DNA from: an uncultured Clostridia bacterium
GTDB taxonomy: Bacteria; Bacillota; Clostridia; Peptostreptococcales; Anaerovoracaceae
Reading direction: 5' to 3'
DNA length: 64,000 bases
Assembly (NCBI GenBank): GCA_934271235.1
Contig: CAKQQT010000007.1
Location: forward strand, 1-64,000
Under the pieces are notes generated by a model. That model worked only from the letters and a program-made list of their open reading frames with translations. It was not told the DNA's origin and ran no database searches. Shown one piece after another: positions 18,627-29,024 of this stretch. Position numbers and translations under genes: made by a program. The stretch's first letter is position 1; the number at the start of each line of letters is the position of its first letter.

Positions 18627-19751
18627 CTAAAGATCCGCTGTTTTTGATATATTATACAGGATTCCCATCGCGCCCATAAAGATCAGCAGCGCGTTTCCTC
18701 CGTAACTGACGAACGGCAGGATGATGCCGGTCGGCGGCATGGAAGAAGTCACGACCGCGATATTGATCACGACCTGGATGCCGACCATCATCGTGATGCC
18801 GCTTGCCAGCATCATGCCGGCGTAGTCCTTGGCGTTCATCGCGATATGACAGCCGCGCCAGACCAGCAGCAGATAGACGATCACCAGCACGAGGATGCCG
18901 ATAAAGCCCAGTTCCTCGCCGATGATGGCCAGAATGAAGTCATTCTGCGCTTCCGGCAGGTATAAGTTTTTCTGTACGCTGTTGCCCAGTCCCAGTCCGG
19001 TCAGACCGCCGGTACCCAGCGCCAGCAGCGACTGCACGACCTGCCAGCCGTCGCCCAGCGCATCGGCGAAAGGATCCAGAAAGCTGACAAAGCGTCCGTA
19101 GCGATAGCCGTCCGGGTCTCCGAGGATGAAGACCACCGCCGCCACAGTACCCAGCGCAAAGAGCACGCCCACGTGTTTCCATGGGATCCCGGCCACCAGC
19201 AGCATGCCGCCGGCGATCAGTACGACCGTGAAAGCGGTCGACATGTTCGGCTGTTTCATGATCAGCGCGAAATAGACGCCGGCTACCACCAGCACCGGTA
19301 CTACGCCTTTCCACCAGTCCGAAGCGCTCTTCGGTCTTTTTGCGAAATGTCCGGTGACATACAGGATCACGCCGACTTTGGCGAATTCGCCCGGCATGAT
19401 GGTCATCGGAAAGCCCTCCTTGCCGAGCCATCTGGTCGCGCCGTTGACGGTGATCCCCAGCGGCGTGAAGATCAGCAGCAGCAGGATCAGACAGATGATC
19501 GGCCCGATGATCCAGAAGCGCAGCCAGACATGGTAATCCCATCGAGAGGTGAGCCACATCGCCACGCTGCCGATCGCGACCCAGATCAGCTGTTGTTTCA
19601 GATAGTGATAGGCATCGCCCCATTGACCGATCGCGTAGTAATAGCTGGCGCTGAAGATCATCACGATACCGAAGATCACCAGGATCGTCACCAGCAGGAT
19701 CACGCTCAGGTCTCCCGTATTCTGTTTTGCAGGGTCTGCAAGTCGTTTCAT
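18627..19751 (-). CDS. ftsW: Peptidoglycan glycosyltransferase FtsW
   Basis: A 374-residue SEDS-family polytopic membrane protein with about ten transmembrane helices. SEDS proteins polymerise lipid II into glycan strands together with a class B PBP. The sequence shows FSASYYYAIGQWG after helix 1, WLGKEGFPMTIMPGEFAKVG in the central loop, and the conserved SYGGNALLIFM near the C-terminus. Its place between murD and murG in the dcw cluster supports FtsW over RodA or SpoVE, although SpoVE of sporulating species can occupy this position. Confidence 0.93.
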   Translation of the reverse strand: MKRLADPAKQNTGDLSVILLVTILVIFGIVMIFSASYYYAIGQWGDAYHYLKQQLIWVAIGSVAMWLTSRWDYHVWLRFWIIGPIICLILLLLIFTPLGITVNGATRWLGKEGFPMTIMPGEFAKVGVILYVTGHFAKRPKSASDWWKGVVPVLVVAGVYFALIMKQPNMSTAFTVVLIAGGMLLVAGIPWKHVGVLFALGTVAAVVFILGDPDGYRYGRFVSFLDPFADALGDGWQVVQSLLALGTGGLTGLGLGNSVQKNLYLPEAQNDFILAIIGEELGFIGILVLVIVYLLLVWRGCHIAMNAKDYAGMMLASGITMMVGIQVVINIAVVTSSMPPTGIILPFVSYGGNALLIFMGAMGILYNISKTADL

Positions 19752-19781
19752 AAAATCGTCCTAACTTTGATCGGCGGCGGA

Positions 19782-21164
19782 TCATTCCGCGAGCCGCTGC
19801 ACACAGGTTTTGAAGTGATCGCCGCGCTGTTCGAAATTATCGTACATATCCCAGCTTGCGCAGGCCGGGGACAGCAATACCGTGTCGCCCGGCTCAGCCA
19901 TGGCGAACGCTGCTTTGACACAGGCTTCCATATTCGGTTCAAAGGAATAATCCCCGAATCCGTGCCGATCGGCGGTTTCCGCGATCAGCTTCCCGTCCCG
20001 GCCGAGCAGCACCATGTGCTTGACGCGGCCCGGCAGCTGTTCGATCAGTCCGTCGAACGCCTGACCTTTGCCGTCGCCGCCGGCGATCAGGATGATATTT
20101 TTTTTGAGGGCCTTGAGAGCGATCACCGCCGCGTCGACATTGGTCCCCTTGGAATCATTGTAGAATTTCACGCCGTCCACTTCTCCGGCATATTCGATCC
20201 GGTGTTCCACACCGCCGAAAGCTTTCAGGCTCTCGCCGATGACCTGCGGCTCGATCCCGGCGAAATAGCTGACAGCGGCCGCCGCAAGCGCGTTCTCGAC
20301 ATTGTGGTCGCCGATGATCTTCAGTTCATCCCGATGGCAGAGCTCTACGCGTTCCCCGTCTTCTCCCGCGATGACCAGCATGCCGTCTTTTCGCAGATAA
20401 GCGCCGAGCGGCAGTTCTTCTTTCAGGGAGAACGGAATGACTTTCGCTTTGCAGTCTTTCGTCAGGCTGAAGCAAAGTTTGTCGTCATAATTTACAATGC
20501 AGTAACCGTTTTCATCCTGGTTTTCAAAGATCCGTGCCTTGGCTGCCCCATAAGCCTCCATGGTATGATGGCGGTTCAGATGATCCGGCGTCAGGTTGAG
20601 GATCGCCGAAACCGCCGGCTTGAAGTAGCGGATGGTCTCCAGCTGGAAGCTGCTCGTTTCGGTCACCAGCCAGTCGTCTTCATCAGCCTCCAGCGCCTTG
20701 GAAATGACCGCGACGCCGATGTTGCCGACCACATAGGTCTTGCGGCCGGAGCGTTTGAAGATCTCACCCGTCAGCGTGGTGGTCGTTGTCTTGCCGTTGG
20801 TGCCGGTGATGGCGACGAACGTGCCGCGCGCGATGCGGTAAGCGATCTCCAGCTCGCCGATGATCTCCGCGCCGTGCGCCTTGGCTTCCTGCACGAACGG
20901 CAGCTGCGGATCTACGCCGGGGCTGAGGATGAGCATGTCAAATTTCGCGTCCGCGACCGGAACTTCATGAAAATAGCAGGTTACATTTTTGCCTTCTAAA
21001 AAATTCAGGAGCTGTCCGTCGATGTGCGCGCGGTCCTTGGAATCCTGAATGGAAACCTCCGCGCCCAGCTTCAGCATGGCCTGCACGGCAGCGATGCCGG
21101 ACTTGCCCATACCGACGACCAGGACCTTTTTCCCTCTTATGTTGTCCAGATTCTTGTTTTTCAT
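19782..21164 (-). CDS. murD: UDP-N-acetylmuramoyl-L-alanine:D-glutamate ligase
   Basis: A 460-residue cytoplasmic Mur ligase that adds D-glutamate to UDP-MurNAc-L-Ala with ATP. It begins with a Rossmann-like UDP-binding domain (KVLVVGMGKSGIAAVQAM). The ATP-binding loop GTNGKTTTT lies near residue 115, and the C-terminal domain holds YNDSKGTNVDAA and SPACASWDMYDNFEQRGDHF. Length is typical. It lies between mraY and ftsW with about 30-nt gaps, so one transcript is likely. Confidence 0.97.
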   Translation of the reverse strand: MKNKNLDNIRGKKVLVVGMGKSGIAAVQAMLKLGAEVSIQDSKDRAHIDGQLLNFLEGKNVTCYFHEVPVADAKFDMLILSPGVDPQLPFVQEAKAHGAEIIGELEIAYRIARGTFVAITGTNGKTTTTTLTGEIFKRSGRKTYVVGNIGVAVISKALEADEDDWLVTETSSFQLETIRYFKPAVSAILNLTPDHLNRHHTMEAYGAAKARIFENQDENGYCIVNYDDKLCFSLTKDCKAKVIPFSLKEELPLGAYLRKDGMLVIAGEDGERVELCHRDELKIIGDHNVENALAAAAVSYFAGIEPQVIGESLKAFGGVEHRIEYAGEVDGVKFYNDSKGTNVDAAVIALKALKKNIILIAGGDGKGQAFDGLIEQLPGRVKHMVLLGRDGKLIAETADRHGFGDYSFEPNMEACVKAAFAMAEPGDTVLLSPACASWDMYDNFEQRGDHFKTCVQRLAE

Positions 21165-21194
21165 AAAAAATCCCTCTGCTTCCTTTTTTCGTTC

Positions 21195-22193
21195 TTACAG
21201 ACTGCTGATGACGATCGCCAGCATGCAGAAGACCAGCGTCGCAGCCCAGAACATATAAACTACGTTTTTTTCTTTCATGCCGCAGAGCTCAAAGTGATGA
21301 TGGATCGGCGCCATTTTGAAAAATCTTTTTCTTGTTTTCTTGAAATAAACGACCTGAATGATGACGGAAAGTGCTTCGATCACATACAAAAGTCCCGCGA
21401 TCGCCACCAGAAATTCCATCTTCAAAAGGACCGCCGCCGCTGCCAGCACGCCGCCGAGCGCCATGGAGCCGGTATCGCCCATGAAGATGCGTGCCGGATT
21501 TTTGTTATACAGCAGGAAGCCCAGGCAGGCTCCGGAAACCGCGCCGTAAACGACCGGCGCCGCGGTCAGCATCGGATAAGCGCCCACGCCCAGGATCACC
21601 ATGCAGAAAGCGACCAGCGCCGTCACGCCGGAAGCCAGGCCGTCCAGACCGTCGGTCAGATTGACCGCGTTGCTGAACGCGATCATCACAAACATGATGA
21701 ACGGAATGTACAAGATCCCGAAGTCCAGATAGCGGTCCGCGATCGGGATCCACACTGCGCTTCCCGGTACGGTCCCGAATCCGGAGAAAAAGTAGGCGTA
21801 TACCGCAAAGGCTCCGGAAAAGACGAACTGCATCACCAGCTTCTGCTTCGGGCTGATGCCCGCGTTGTTCTTTTTAATGGCTTTTTCGTAATCGTCGATG
21901 AAGCCGATCAGTCCGAACAGCACCATCACCAGCAGGATCACCGCAAGGTGCCATCCGTCCGCCACGCCCGCGATCAGGCCGATCACGACCGACGTGAGCA
22001 CCGCTGCCGAAATGATCGCCAGTCCGCCCATGCTCGGCGTCCCGGTCTTGGACAGGTGGGACTGCGGTCCGACTTCGCGTACAAACTGTTTGAACTGTTT
22101 CTTTTCGAGGAACGGAAGCAGCAGCTTGGTAAAGACTGCTCCCAAAATCCATCCGGCCGCCAGCGCGATCACCGGGTATCGTAAAATCTCCAT
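21195..22193 (-). CDS. mraY: Phospho-MurNAc-pentapeptide transferase
   Basis: A 332-residue integral membrane enzyme with about ten transmembrane helices. It joins phospho-MurNAc-pentapeptide to undecaprenyl phosphate to make lipid I. Diagnostic motifs are FIDDYEKAIKKNN, the NAVNLTDGLDGLASG motif with catalytic aspartates, NKNPARIFMGDTGSMALGG, and MAPIHHHFEL near the C-terminus. It lies between murF and murD in the usual order. Confidence 0.97.
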   Translation of the reverse strand: MEILRYPVIALAAGWILGAVFTKLLLPFLEKKQFKQFVREVGPQSHLSKTGTPSMGGLAIISAAVLTSVVIGLIAGVADGWHLAVILLVMVLFGLIGFIDDYEKAIKKNNAGISPKQKLVMQFVFSGAFAVYAYFFSGFGTVPGSAVWIPIADRYLDFGILYIPFIMFVMIAFSNAVNLTDGLDGLASGVTALVAFCMVILGVGAYPMLTAAPVVYGAVSGACLGFLLYNKNPARIFMGDTGSMALGGVLAAAAVLLKMEFLVAIAGLLYVIEALSVIIQVVYFKKTRKRFFKMAPIHHHFELCGMKEKNVVYMFWAATLVFCMLAIVISSL

Positions 22194-22238
22194 CTTTTGT
22201 ATCTCCTTGTTGTTCTCCTATTTCCTGTCTTCGGGCCG

Positions 22239-23651
22239 TCAATGCGCGCCGCGTTCCGGCTCGCAGATGCGGTCCGCGATCTCTTCCAGTTCCATGCTGC
22301 GCGAGGCTTTGACCAATACGACATCGCCCGGCTGCAGCAGTTCCGGCAGAGCCTGCAGGAAATCTTTTTTCTCGGGAAAATATCGGATCTTCGCTGCGTC
22401 CAGATGTTCGGCCGCGCCTTCTGCGTAGTACGCCGCATCTTTGCCGATGGCGACCAGCAGATCCACGCCTTTTTGACCTGCGAACGCACCGACTTCACGG
22501 TGTCCGCTGCGGCTTTCCGGTCCCAGTTCGAACATATCTCCCAAAATAGCAATTTTACGCTTTCCCTGCGTCGCCGTCAAGGTCTGAATTGCAGATTTTA
22601 CAGAAGCCGGGCATGCATTATAGGAATCATCGATGACTTTGATGCCGTTTGCCTGACGGATCTTAAGCCGGTTTCCGGTCAGTTCCGCCTCCTGCATGCC
22701 GGCAGCGGCTTCGTCCGGCGTAATGCCCAAAAGCTCTGCCGCGGCAATGACCAGCGAGGCGTTGCCCGCGTTGTGCGCGCCCGGCAGCGGAAGCCGGATC
22801 TCATAAGTTTTATCTTTACGTCTTAACTGGTATTTTATACCCTGATCTCCAAAATCGCAGATATCCGAGATCACATAATCATCCTGCGGATCCGTGCCGA
22901 CCCGCACCAGATGGTAATCTCCTTGTGTATGCTCCGGTGTCAGCAGGTCACAGTCGGTGTTGACGATCAAGGTGTCCTGCGGTCCGAAGTAGGTCGTGAC
23001 TTCCATCTTTGCCTGCAGGATCCCCGCGCGGCTTCCCAGTTTTTCGATATGGGAAATACCGATGTTGGTGATCAGCGCGATATCCGGGCGCACCAGATCG
23101 GCCAGCCGTTCGATCTCTCCGAAATCGTCCATGCCCATCTCCAGGACCGCGACTTCGGTATCCGGAGCAAAACCGAGGATGCTCAGCGGAAGTCCGAATC
23201 CGTTATTGAAGTTTTTGACGCTTCTGGCAGCCTTGTATTTTGTGCGTACCGCATAGTACAGCATATCGCGGGTGCTGGTCTTGCCGACGCTGCCGGTCAC
23301 GGCGATCTTATGCACCAGCGGCAGAGTTCCCAGATAATACGCGGCCAGATCCTGCAGCGCGCGCGTAGTGTCCGGCACCACGACGATATCCGGTTCTTCA
23401 GACGCGCTGAGGAAAGCGTCCCTCGGCACCATCTGCGGGTCGGATACGACCAGCGAGCGGCAGCCGTTTTGGATCGCGCCCGCAAGATAGCGATGGCCGT
23501 CCGTCACCTCTCCTTTCAGGGCGAAGAAAAGATCGCCCGCTTTTGCTCTGCGTGAATCGGTGGCAATGCTGAGGATGCGGCTTTCTCCGCTTCCCGTGAG
23601 CAGACGTCCCCCGGTTGCTCCGCAGATTTCTTCGATGGTAAATGCTCTCAT
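22239..23651 (-). CDS. murF: UDP-MurNAc-tripeptide:D-Ala-D-Ala ligase
   Basis: A 470-residue Mur ligase that adds the D-Ala-D-Ala dipeptide. Domain order is an N-terminal UMAG-binding domain with SRRAKAGDLFFALKGE, a central ATPase domain with VTGSVGKTSTRDML near residue 115 and FNNGFGLPLSIL, and a C-terminal domain with IDDSYNACPASVKSAI. Its ATG overlaps the murE stop by 4 nt (ATGA), so the two ligases are translationally coupled. Confidence 0.97.
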   Translation of the reverse strand: MRAFTIEEICGATGGRLLTGSGESRILSIATDSRRAKAGDLFFALKGEVTDGHRYLAGAIQNGCRSLVVSDPQMVPRDAFLSASEEPDIVVVPDTTRALQDLAAYYLGTLPLVHKIAVTGSVGKTSTRDMLYYAVRTKYKAARSVKNFNNGFGLPLSILGFAPDTEVAVLEMGMDDFGEIERLADLVRPDIALITNIGISHIEKLGSRAGILQAKMEVTTYFGPQDTLIVNTDCDLLTPEHTQGDYHLVRVGTDPQDDYVISDICDFGDQGIKYQLRRKDKTYEIRLPLPGAHNAGNASLVIAAAELLGITPDEAAAGMQEAELTGNRLKIRQANGIKVIDDSYNACPASVKSAIQTLTATQGKRKIAILGDMFELGPESRSGHREVGAFAGQKGVDLLVAIGKDAAYYAEGAAEHLDAAKIRYFPEKKDFLQALPELLQPGDVVLVKASRSMELEEIADRICEPERGAH

Positions 23652-25120
23652 AGTTTTCGCCCTTTCCTTAGTTCTTCTCTGTCGTCAAAATGTCGGATCT
23701 CATCTCCGATCAGCTGATAAGTCTCATGGCCTTTGCCCGCCACCACGAGGATATCGCCGCGCTCTGTCATCTGCACCGCCGTGCGGATGGCTTCCCGCCG
23801 GTCCTCGATGATGCGGTAATTTCCCTGCGCTTCGTCCATGGCCGCGGCGATGTCCCGCAGGATGCGCCGCGGATCTTCCCGACGCGGATTATCCGAGGTG
23901 ACCAGGGAAATATCCGCCAGCTGCGCAGCGGCTCTGCCCATTTCGAAGCGCCGCTCGCGGTCACGTTCTCCGCCGCAGCCGAACACCAGCAGCAGTCTCC
24001 GCGGCTCGTACTGCCGCAGGGTCTGCAAAAGATGCCGCAGGGCGACCCCGTTGTGCGCGTAATCCACCAGCGCGGTACACCCCGGGCCGATATCGACCGT
24101 TTCGGTGCGGCCCGGTACGCGAGCTTCGCGCAGAGCCTCGCGGATGGATGCTCCGCGGATGCCCAGATCTTGGGCGATCGCGATCGCGCCCATTGCGTTC
24201 TCCACATTGTGGGTCCCCGGCAGTCCGATGCAAAGCGGCTTTTCGCAGCCCGGGATCGTAAACGAAGATCCCAACAGGCCGTTTTCCCGCAGCAGCCGCA
24301 CCTCGCCCGCGCGGAATAGAATCTGTTTTTCGGCGCAGCTGTCCTGCGCCATCTGTTTCCAATGCGGATCGGCCTCATGCAGGACCGCGGTCCTGCACTG
24401 TGTAAAAAGCCTGCTTTTCCAGTAGGCGTATTCCGCAAAATCCGCATGTTCTCCCGCGCCGATATGGTCCGGCGTGAGATTGGTAAATAGGGCATAGTCA
24501 AAATAAATGCCTGCTGCCCGGCTGTATTTCAGACCCTGCGAGGAAACCTCCATGACGGCGGCTTTGCACCCGGCGTCAGCCATTTCCCGCAGCATTTTCT
24601 GTATTTCGCAGGACTCCGGCGTCGTGTTCGCCGCGGTCCGGTAATGTCCCGCATAGCCGCAGTGCACGGTCCCGATCATGCCGGTCGGTAAGCCGGCCTG
24701 TTCCAGGATGGCCTGCAGCAGGAACGCGGTCGTCGTCTTGCCTTTGGTCCCCGTGATCCCGATCGTCAGAAGTTCCTCTGACGGGTATCGGTAAAACGCG
24801 CAGGCTGCCAGTGCCAGCGCCCGGCGGCTGTCCGTCACCCGGATGGCCGTCGGCAGCACGGCGGGCCTTTCGCGGCTCCCATGTTTCGGGGATTTCAGCT
24901 TGTCGGCAGCCTGCGCGTCTTCCACAAAGAAGATCTCCGCGCCGTGTGCCGCCGCATCGGCAAGAAAATCATGCCCGTCTGCGTCTCTGCCGCGCAGGGC
25001 AAAGAAGGCGTCGCCCTGCGCGCATTTTTCGGATTGGTATTTCAATGCTTTCACATCTTTGTCGTCCGTGCCGAAAAGAAGCTGATACTCCAGCTTTTCC
25101 AGTAATTCGGACAGTCTCAT
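23648..25120 (-). CDS. murE: UDP-MurNAc-L-Ala-D-Glu:meso-diaminopimelate ligase
   Basis: A 490-residue Mur ligase that adds the third residue of the stem peptide. It shows GITGTKGKTTTAFLLQA (ATP loop near residue 130), YFDYALFTNLTPDHI and the C-terminal TSDNPRREDP. The DNPR motif is the known discriminator for meso-diaminopimelate rather than lysine, which tells us the probable peptidoglycan type. It overlaps murF by 4 nt at its end and follows the penicillin-binding protein after a 127-nt gap in which I see no clear promoter. Confidence 0.95.
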   Translation of the reverse strand: MRLSELLEKLEYQLLFGTDDKDVKALKYQSEKCAQGDAFFALRGRDADGHDFLADAAAHGAEIFFVEDAQAADKLKSPKHGSRERPAVLPTAIRVTDSRRALALAACAFYRYPSEELLTIGITGTKGKTTTAFLLQAILEQAGLPTGMIGTVHCGYAGHYRTAANTTPESCEIQKMLREMADAGCKAAVMEVSSQGLKYSRAAGIYFDYALFTNLTPDHIGAGEHADFAEYAYWKSRLFTQCRTAVLHEADPHWKQMAQDSCAEKQILFRAGEVRLLRENGLLGSSFTIPGCEKPLCIGLPGTHNVENAMGAIAIAQDLGIRGASIREALREARVPGRTETVDIGPGCTALVDYAHNGVALRHLLQTLRQYEPRRLLLVFGCGGERDRERRFEMGRAAAQLADISLVTSDNPRREDPRRILRDIAAAMDEAQGNYRIIEDRREAIRTAVQMTERGDILVVAGKGHETYQLIGDEIRHFDDREELRKGRKL

Positions 25121-25247
25121 ACCCTCTCCTGCTCTATTTTATTTTAGGATCTTATTTTTATCCTCTTTCTTTTTTTATGTTTTTTCTGTTTCGGATCGTC
25201 TTCCGCGCTTTTCTGCTTCCGGTCGGTCCGGTTCATTCTGTCACCTT

Positions 25248-27260
25248 TTATTCCTTGTAAACATAGACCACGGAATTTTTCTTGACTTTGGTCCCCGCTT
25301 TCGGATATTGGTCGATGACGGTAAATTCATCGTCTCCCTGCGCGGACTTCGGCCGGCTGTATTTCAGTTCCTTTCCGCCGATGATGCCGACCGCTTCGCT
25401 GAACGGCTTGCCGGTCACATCCGGAACGATGGTGTAATTGCCCTCGATGGCTTTTTTCTCAGAGTCGCTGTACTGCGGCGTCACATTCAGGTAGCGCAGT
25501 GTATCGGTGAGGATCTCCTTGGCGATCGGCGCCGCGACCATGGAACCGTAATGGGAACCCTTCGGGCTGTCGACGACCACTAGGATGGACACCTGCGGGT
25601 CATCCATCGGCGCCATGCCGATGAACGAGCTGTAATAATCGTCGCCGTATTTGCCGCTTCCCGCGTCGATCTTGTTCGCGGTACCGGTCTTGCCGCCGAC
25701 GCGGTAGCCGGCGATGCGCGCGTTGCCGCCGCCGCCCTCATCAACGACGTACTGCATGATGCTGCGCATTTCTTTCGCCGTTTTGGCGGAAATGACCTTG
25801 CGCACCGTTACCGGTTTATATTCTTTGATGACTTTGCCGTTTTCATCCGTCAGCGCCTTAACATAATGCGGCTGCAGCAGAACGCCGTCGTTGCCGATCG
25901 CGTTGACGGCGCTCAGCAGTTGGATCGGCGTTACGGAAATACTCTGTCCGTAGCCGATGGTCGCCAGTTCGACCGGGCCGACATCTTTGAGCGCGTACAT
26001 GATGGAGCCGGCTTCACCCGGATAATCCACGCCGGTCTTTTCGGTAATGCCGTACAGACCCAGATATTTGTAGAACGTGGTCTTGCCCATCAGCGCCGCG
26101 ACTTTGGCCAGCGCCGGGTTGCAGGAATTGCCGATGGCCTGGCGGATGGTCTGCGTTCCGTGACTGCCGTGCGTCCAGCAGTGCAGCCGGACACCCGCGA
26201 CCGTGAAGCTGCCCGCGCAGTGGAACGTCGTATTGGTGTTGATGACTTTTTCTTCTAACGCGGAGGACGAAGTCAAGAGTTTGAACGTGGAACCCGGTTC
26301 ATAGGTATCGCTGACCACCGGATTTCTCCAAAAGCTGATCAGATAGTTCTGCTTCTCGTCCGCTGACATTTTTTCATAGGTTTTGAGCTGCGCCTCCGGA
26401 ACGTTCTTGGCGTCCATCGGATCGTTCGGATCATAGCCCGGCGTTGTGGCGCTGGCCAGGATCTCTCCGGTCCGCGGGTTCATGACCAGACACATGATGC
26501 GTTTTGCCCCGGTCTTTTCCATTCCCTTTTCGAGTGCCTTTTCCACATAATACTGGATGGCTTCATCCAGGCTCAGCACGACGTTATAGCCGTCCTGTGC
26601 CTCGTGGTATTCCTCCGCGCCCTCGACAAGTTCATTGCCGGCCGCGTCGGTGTTCTTTTTCCATCTGCCGGAAACGCCCGAAAGATACTGGTCGTATTCC
26701 AGTTCGATCCCCGCGCGTCCGGTATTGTCCGCGCTGACGCTGCCCAAAAGCTGTGAAGCGAAATTTCCCAGGGGGTAATAGCGCTTCGTGCCCTCGGCAA
26801 GCTCCAGTCCGTTGACCTTGAGCGCTCGCACGGCGTCTGCTGTTTCTTTGTCAAGATTGCTGGCGATGCGCACCAGCGCCGTCGACTTGGTCAGGTTCTT
26901 CTGCACGGTTTCCGCGTCCTTCCCGACGATCTCGGCGATCGACGCCGCGATCTTTGCGATCTGTTCATCGGTCGCGGTCTTGTTGTTCTGTGTCTTGACC
27001 TGCGCAGGCCTTGCCCACAGGGTATAGCAGGTGATGCTGGTCGCCAGTTCCTTGCCGTTGCGGTCGTAGATCGCGCCTCGTTTCGCCTCGATCGGCGTAT
27101 CCTGTGTCTGCTGCGCGATGGCCTTTTCGGTCAGCCAGTCTCCCTTGATGATCTGCCAGTAGGCGACTTTGAACGTCAAAAGCAGCAGCAGCACGGCGAT
27201 GATCAAAAAGCCGATGGCGATCCTTTTTTTATTTTTCGTGCTGACCGGTGCTGCCCGCAT
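25248..27260 (-). CDS. Class B penicillin-binding protein with PASTA domain (FtsI/SpoVD type)
   Basis: A 670-residue membrane-anchored transpeptidase. It has one N-terminal transmembrane helix (about 13-33), a PBP dimerisation domain, and a transpeptidase domain with STFK (nucleophile Ser324), SCN at 379-381 and KTG at 524-526. One PASTA domain lies at about 608-670. It crosslinks peptidoglycan with an FtsW-type partner. Position after ftsL fits the division enzyme FtsI/PbpB; the single PASTA domain also fits the sporulation paralogue SpoVD, and no second copy is present here to separate the two. Confidence 0.93.
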   Translation of the reverse strand: MRAAPVSTKNKKRIAIGFLIIAVLLLLLTFKVAYWQIIKGDWLTEKAIAQQTQDTPIEAKRGAIYDRNGKELATSITCYTLWARPAQVKTQNNKTATDEQIAKIAASIAEIVGKDAETVQKNLTKSTALVRIASNLDKETADAVRALKVNGLELAEGTKRYYPLGNFASQLLGSVSADNTGRAGIELEYDQYLSGVSGRWKKNTDAAGNELVEGAEEYHEAQDGYNVVLSLDEAIQYYVEKALEKGMEKTGAKRIMCLVMNPRTGEILASATTPGYDPNDPMDAKNVPEAQLKTYEKMSADEKQNYLISFWRNPVVSDTYEPGSTFKLLTSSSALEEKVINTNTTFHCAGSFTVAGVRLHCWTHGSHGTQTIRQAIGNSCNPALAKVAALMGKTTFYKYLGLYGITEKTGVDYPGEAGSIMYALKDVGPVELATIGYGQSISVTPIQLLSAVNAIGNDGVLLQPHYVKALTDENGKVIKEYKPVTVRKVISAKTAKEMRSIMQYVVDEGGGGNARIAGYRVGGKTGTANKIDAGSGKYGDDYYSSFIGMAPMDDPQVSILVVVDSPKGSHYGSMVAAPIAKEILTDTLRYLNVTPQYSDSEKKAIEGNYTIVPDVTGKPFSEAVGIIGGKELKYSRPKSAQGDDEFTVIDQYPKAGTKVKKNSVVYVYKE

Positions 27261-27417
27261 AGTGTTTCCCTCCGCATGTTCTGTTCCTCGAAGAAAGAAA
27301 GCCAGACTTTCCTATGTTTTTCGTTGTCCGGCTCCTTTCGTTCATAATGAAATTATGATCTTATTTGATTTTCTGCTTGTGTTCTTTCTCTTTTTGTATA
27401 TTCCCGGATCGGCTGTT

Positions 27418-27915
27418 TTATTCACGATATGCTTTTTCTTTGATCCGCTGGACCAGATCCTGCGTCGCTGCCGAGTCTACGGTCAGATAAATGCACTGAT
27501 TGGCTTTCGGATAACGCATGCCGAGCTTCTCGGTCGCGTAAGCTTCGATGCTCTCGATACTGTTGGCGCTTCCGATCTTGACCTCCAGCACATCGATCTC
27601 CTTCTGCAGCGTCACATTCTGTCGGCTGAGCGTATTGATCGAGTATTTGATCTCCGTGGCTTTTGCGGTCAGGAACACCGTCCCGATCAGGAGCATGCCC
27701 GCGAAGATCAGGACCGCTGTCGTTTTGGCGAGCATCGCGCGGGTCAGGATGCCGGTCTGTTTCGGCTGTGGCTGTGCTTCCGGCTGCGGAGCTCTGGTAT
27801 TCAGTTTTTCTCTTTCCCTGATACTGACGCGGCGTTCCCGTTCCGGATAGGACGCGGGAGCCTGGTAGGCACGCTGGCCGTAGCCCGCGGTATAGGCTCT
27901 GTCCGGTAAAGCCAT
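27418..27915 (-). CDS. ftsL: FtsL-like cell division protein
   Basis: A 165-residue bitopic protein with a long basic, proline/glutamine-rich cytoplasmic tail (about 1-58), a single transmembrane helix (about 62-84) and an extracellular leucine-zipper-like coiled coil ending in LGMRYPKANQCIYL. That shape and the place between rsmH and the penicillin-binding protein are diagnostic of FtsL, which recruits FtsW/FtsI with DivIC/FtsQ. Primary sequence conservation in FtsL is low, so the name rests on architecture and synteny. Confidence 0.85.
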   Translation of the reverse strand: MALPDRAYTAGYGQRAYQAPASYPERERRVSIREREKLNTRAPQPEAQPQPKQTGILTRAMLAKTTAVLIFAGMLLIGTVFLTAKATEIKYSINTLSRQNVTLQKEIDVLEVKIGSANSIESIEAYATEKLGMRYPKANQCIYLTVDSAATQDLVQRIKEKAYRE

Positions 27916-28059
27916 CCTTGGTTCCTTTCTGTTTGTTCTCGCTTATCTGCTCTTGTTTCTTGCTGCTTCTTCTCTATTTTTCTTTCTTTAATCTCGAGTC
28001 GTTTGGTTTGGTTCGTGTCTTGCTTTGTCTGTGTTTTCCGCGCGGACCGTCTGTACGGT

Positions 28060-29007
28060 TCATCGCTTTGGCAAGACCTTTTCACAAATGCGCAGTTTCG
28101 CGCTCCTGGCCCGCGGATTGCGTTCGATCTCTTCGGCCGTCGGCAGGATCGGCTTGCCCGATCTTTTGGTAATGTCTCCGACCTTGCCGCATACGCATAC
28201 CGGAAATTCTTTCGGACAGGTACACGGGTTCACGCGCCGGGCGATGCTTTCCTTGACGATCCGGTCTTCCAGTGAATGGAAGGTGATCACGCACAGCCTG
28301 CCGCCGGGCGCCAGAACGTCACAGAACGCGTCAACCGCTTTTTCCAGCTGTCCGAGTTCGTCGTTCACTTCGATGCGGATCGCCTGAAAGGTCCGTTTCG
28401 CCGGATGCGGGCCGTCCCGTCTCGCAGAGGCCGGAATGGCCGCCTTGATGACGTCCACCAGCTCGGTGGTCGTTTCCAGCGGCTTGTCCTTTCGCGCTTT
28501 GACAATAAAGTCGGCGATGCGGGCTGCCCAGCGTTCCTCGCCGTAGCGTGTGATGATGCTGCGCAGTTCTTTCGCGTCGTAGTCATTGACCACGTCGTAA
28601 GCGGTAAAGGTATCGTCCTGGTTCATCCGCATGTCCAGCGGCGCTTCCTGCATATAGGAAAATCCGCGTTCCGGGTTATCCAACTGAAAGGAGGATACGC
28701 CCAGATCCAGCAGCGCGCCGTCGATCTGTTCGATCTCCAGTTCCGCCAGGACTTCTTTGATCTGTGAATAATTGCTCTGCACGAAGATCTTCCTGCAGGC
28801 ATATGGCTTCAGTCTCTGTTCCGCCGCTTTCAGCGCGTCGGTGTCGCGGTCGATGCCGATCAGCAGTCCGTCCGCGTTCAAACGCTCGCAGATGCCGCTG
28901 CTGTGTCCGCCGCCCCCCAGAGTCCCGTCGACATAAATGCCGTCCGGTTTGATCGCCAGCCCGTCCATGCACTCCTCAAAGAGTACGGAGGTATGTTTGA
29001 ATTCCAT
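28060..29007 (-). CDS. rsmH: 16S rRNA (cytosine1402-N4)-methyltransferase
   Basis: A 315-residue SAM-dependent enzyme that modifies the ribosomal P-site. It opens with the family signature [13 protein letters not shown] followed by [14 protein letters not shown] (SAM motif). [18 protein letters not shown] lies near residue 105, [14 protein letters not shown] near 210 and the HSLEDRIVK motif near 245. It follows mraZ by 17 nt, the standard first pair of dcw clusters. Confidence 0.97.
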   Translation of the reverse strand: MEFKHTSVLFEECMDGLAIKPDGIYVDGTLGGGGHSSGICERLNADGLLIGIDRDTDALKAAEQRLKPYACRKIFVQSNYSQIKEVLAELEIEQIDGALLDLGVSSFQLDNPERGFSYMQEAPLDMRMNQDDTFTAYDVVNDYDAKELRSIITRYGEERWAARIADFIVKARKDKPLETTTELVDVIKAAIPASARRDGPHPAKRTFQAIRIEVNDELGQLEKAVDAFCDVLAPGGRLCVITFHSLEDRIVKESIARRVNPCTCPKEFPVCVCGKVGDITKRSGKPILPTAEEIERNPRARSAKLRICEKVLPKR

Positions 29008-29024
29008 CGTTTCCGCCTTTCTCT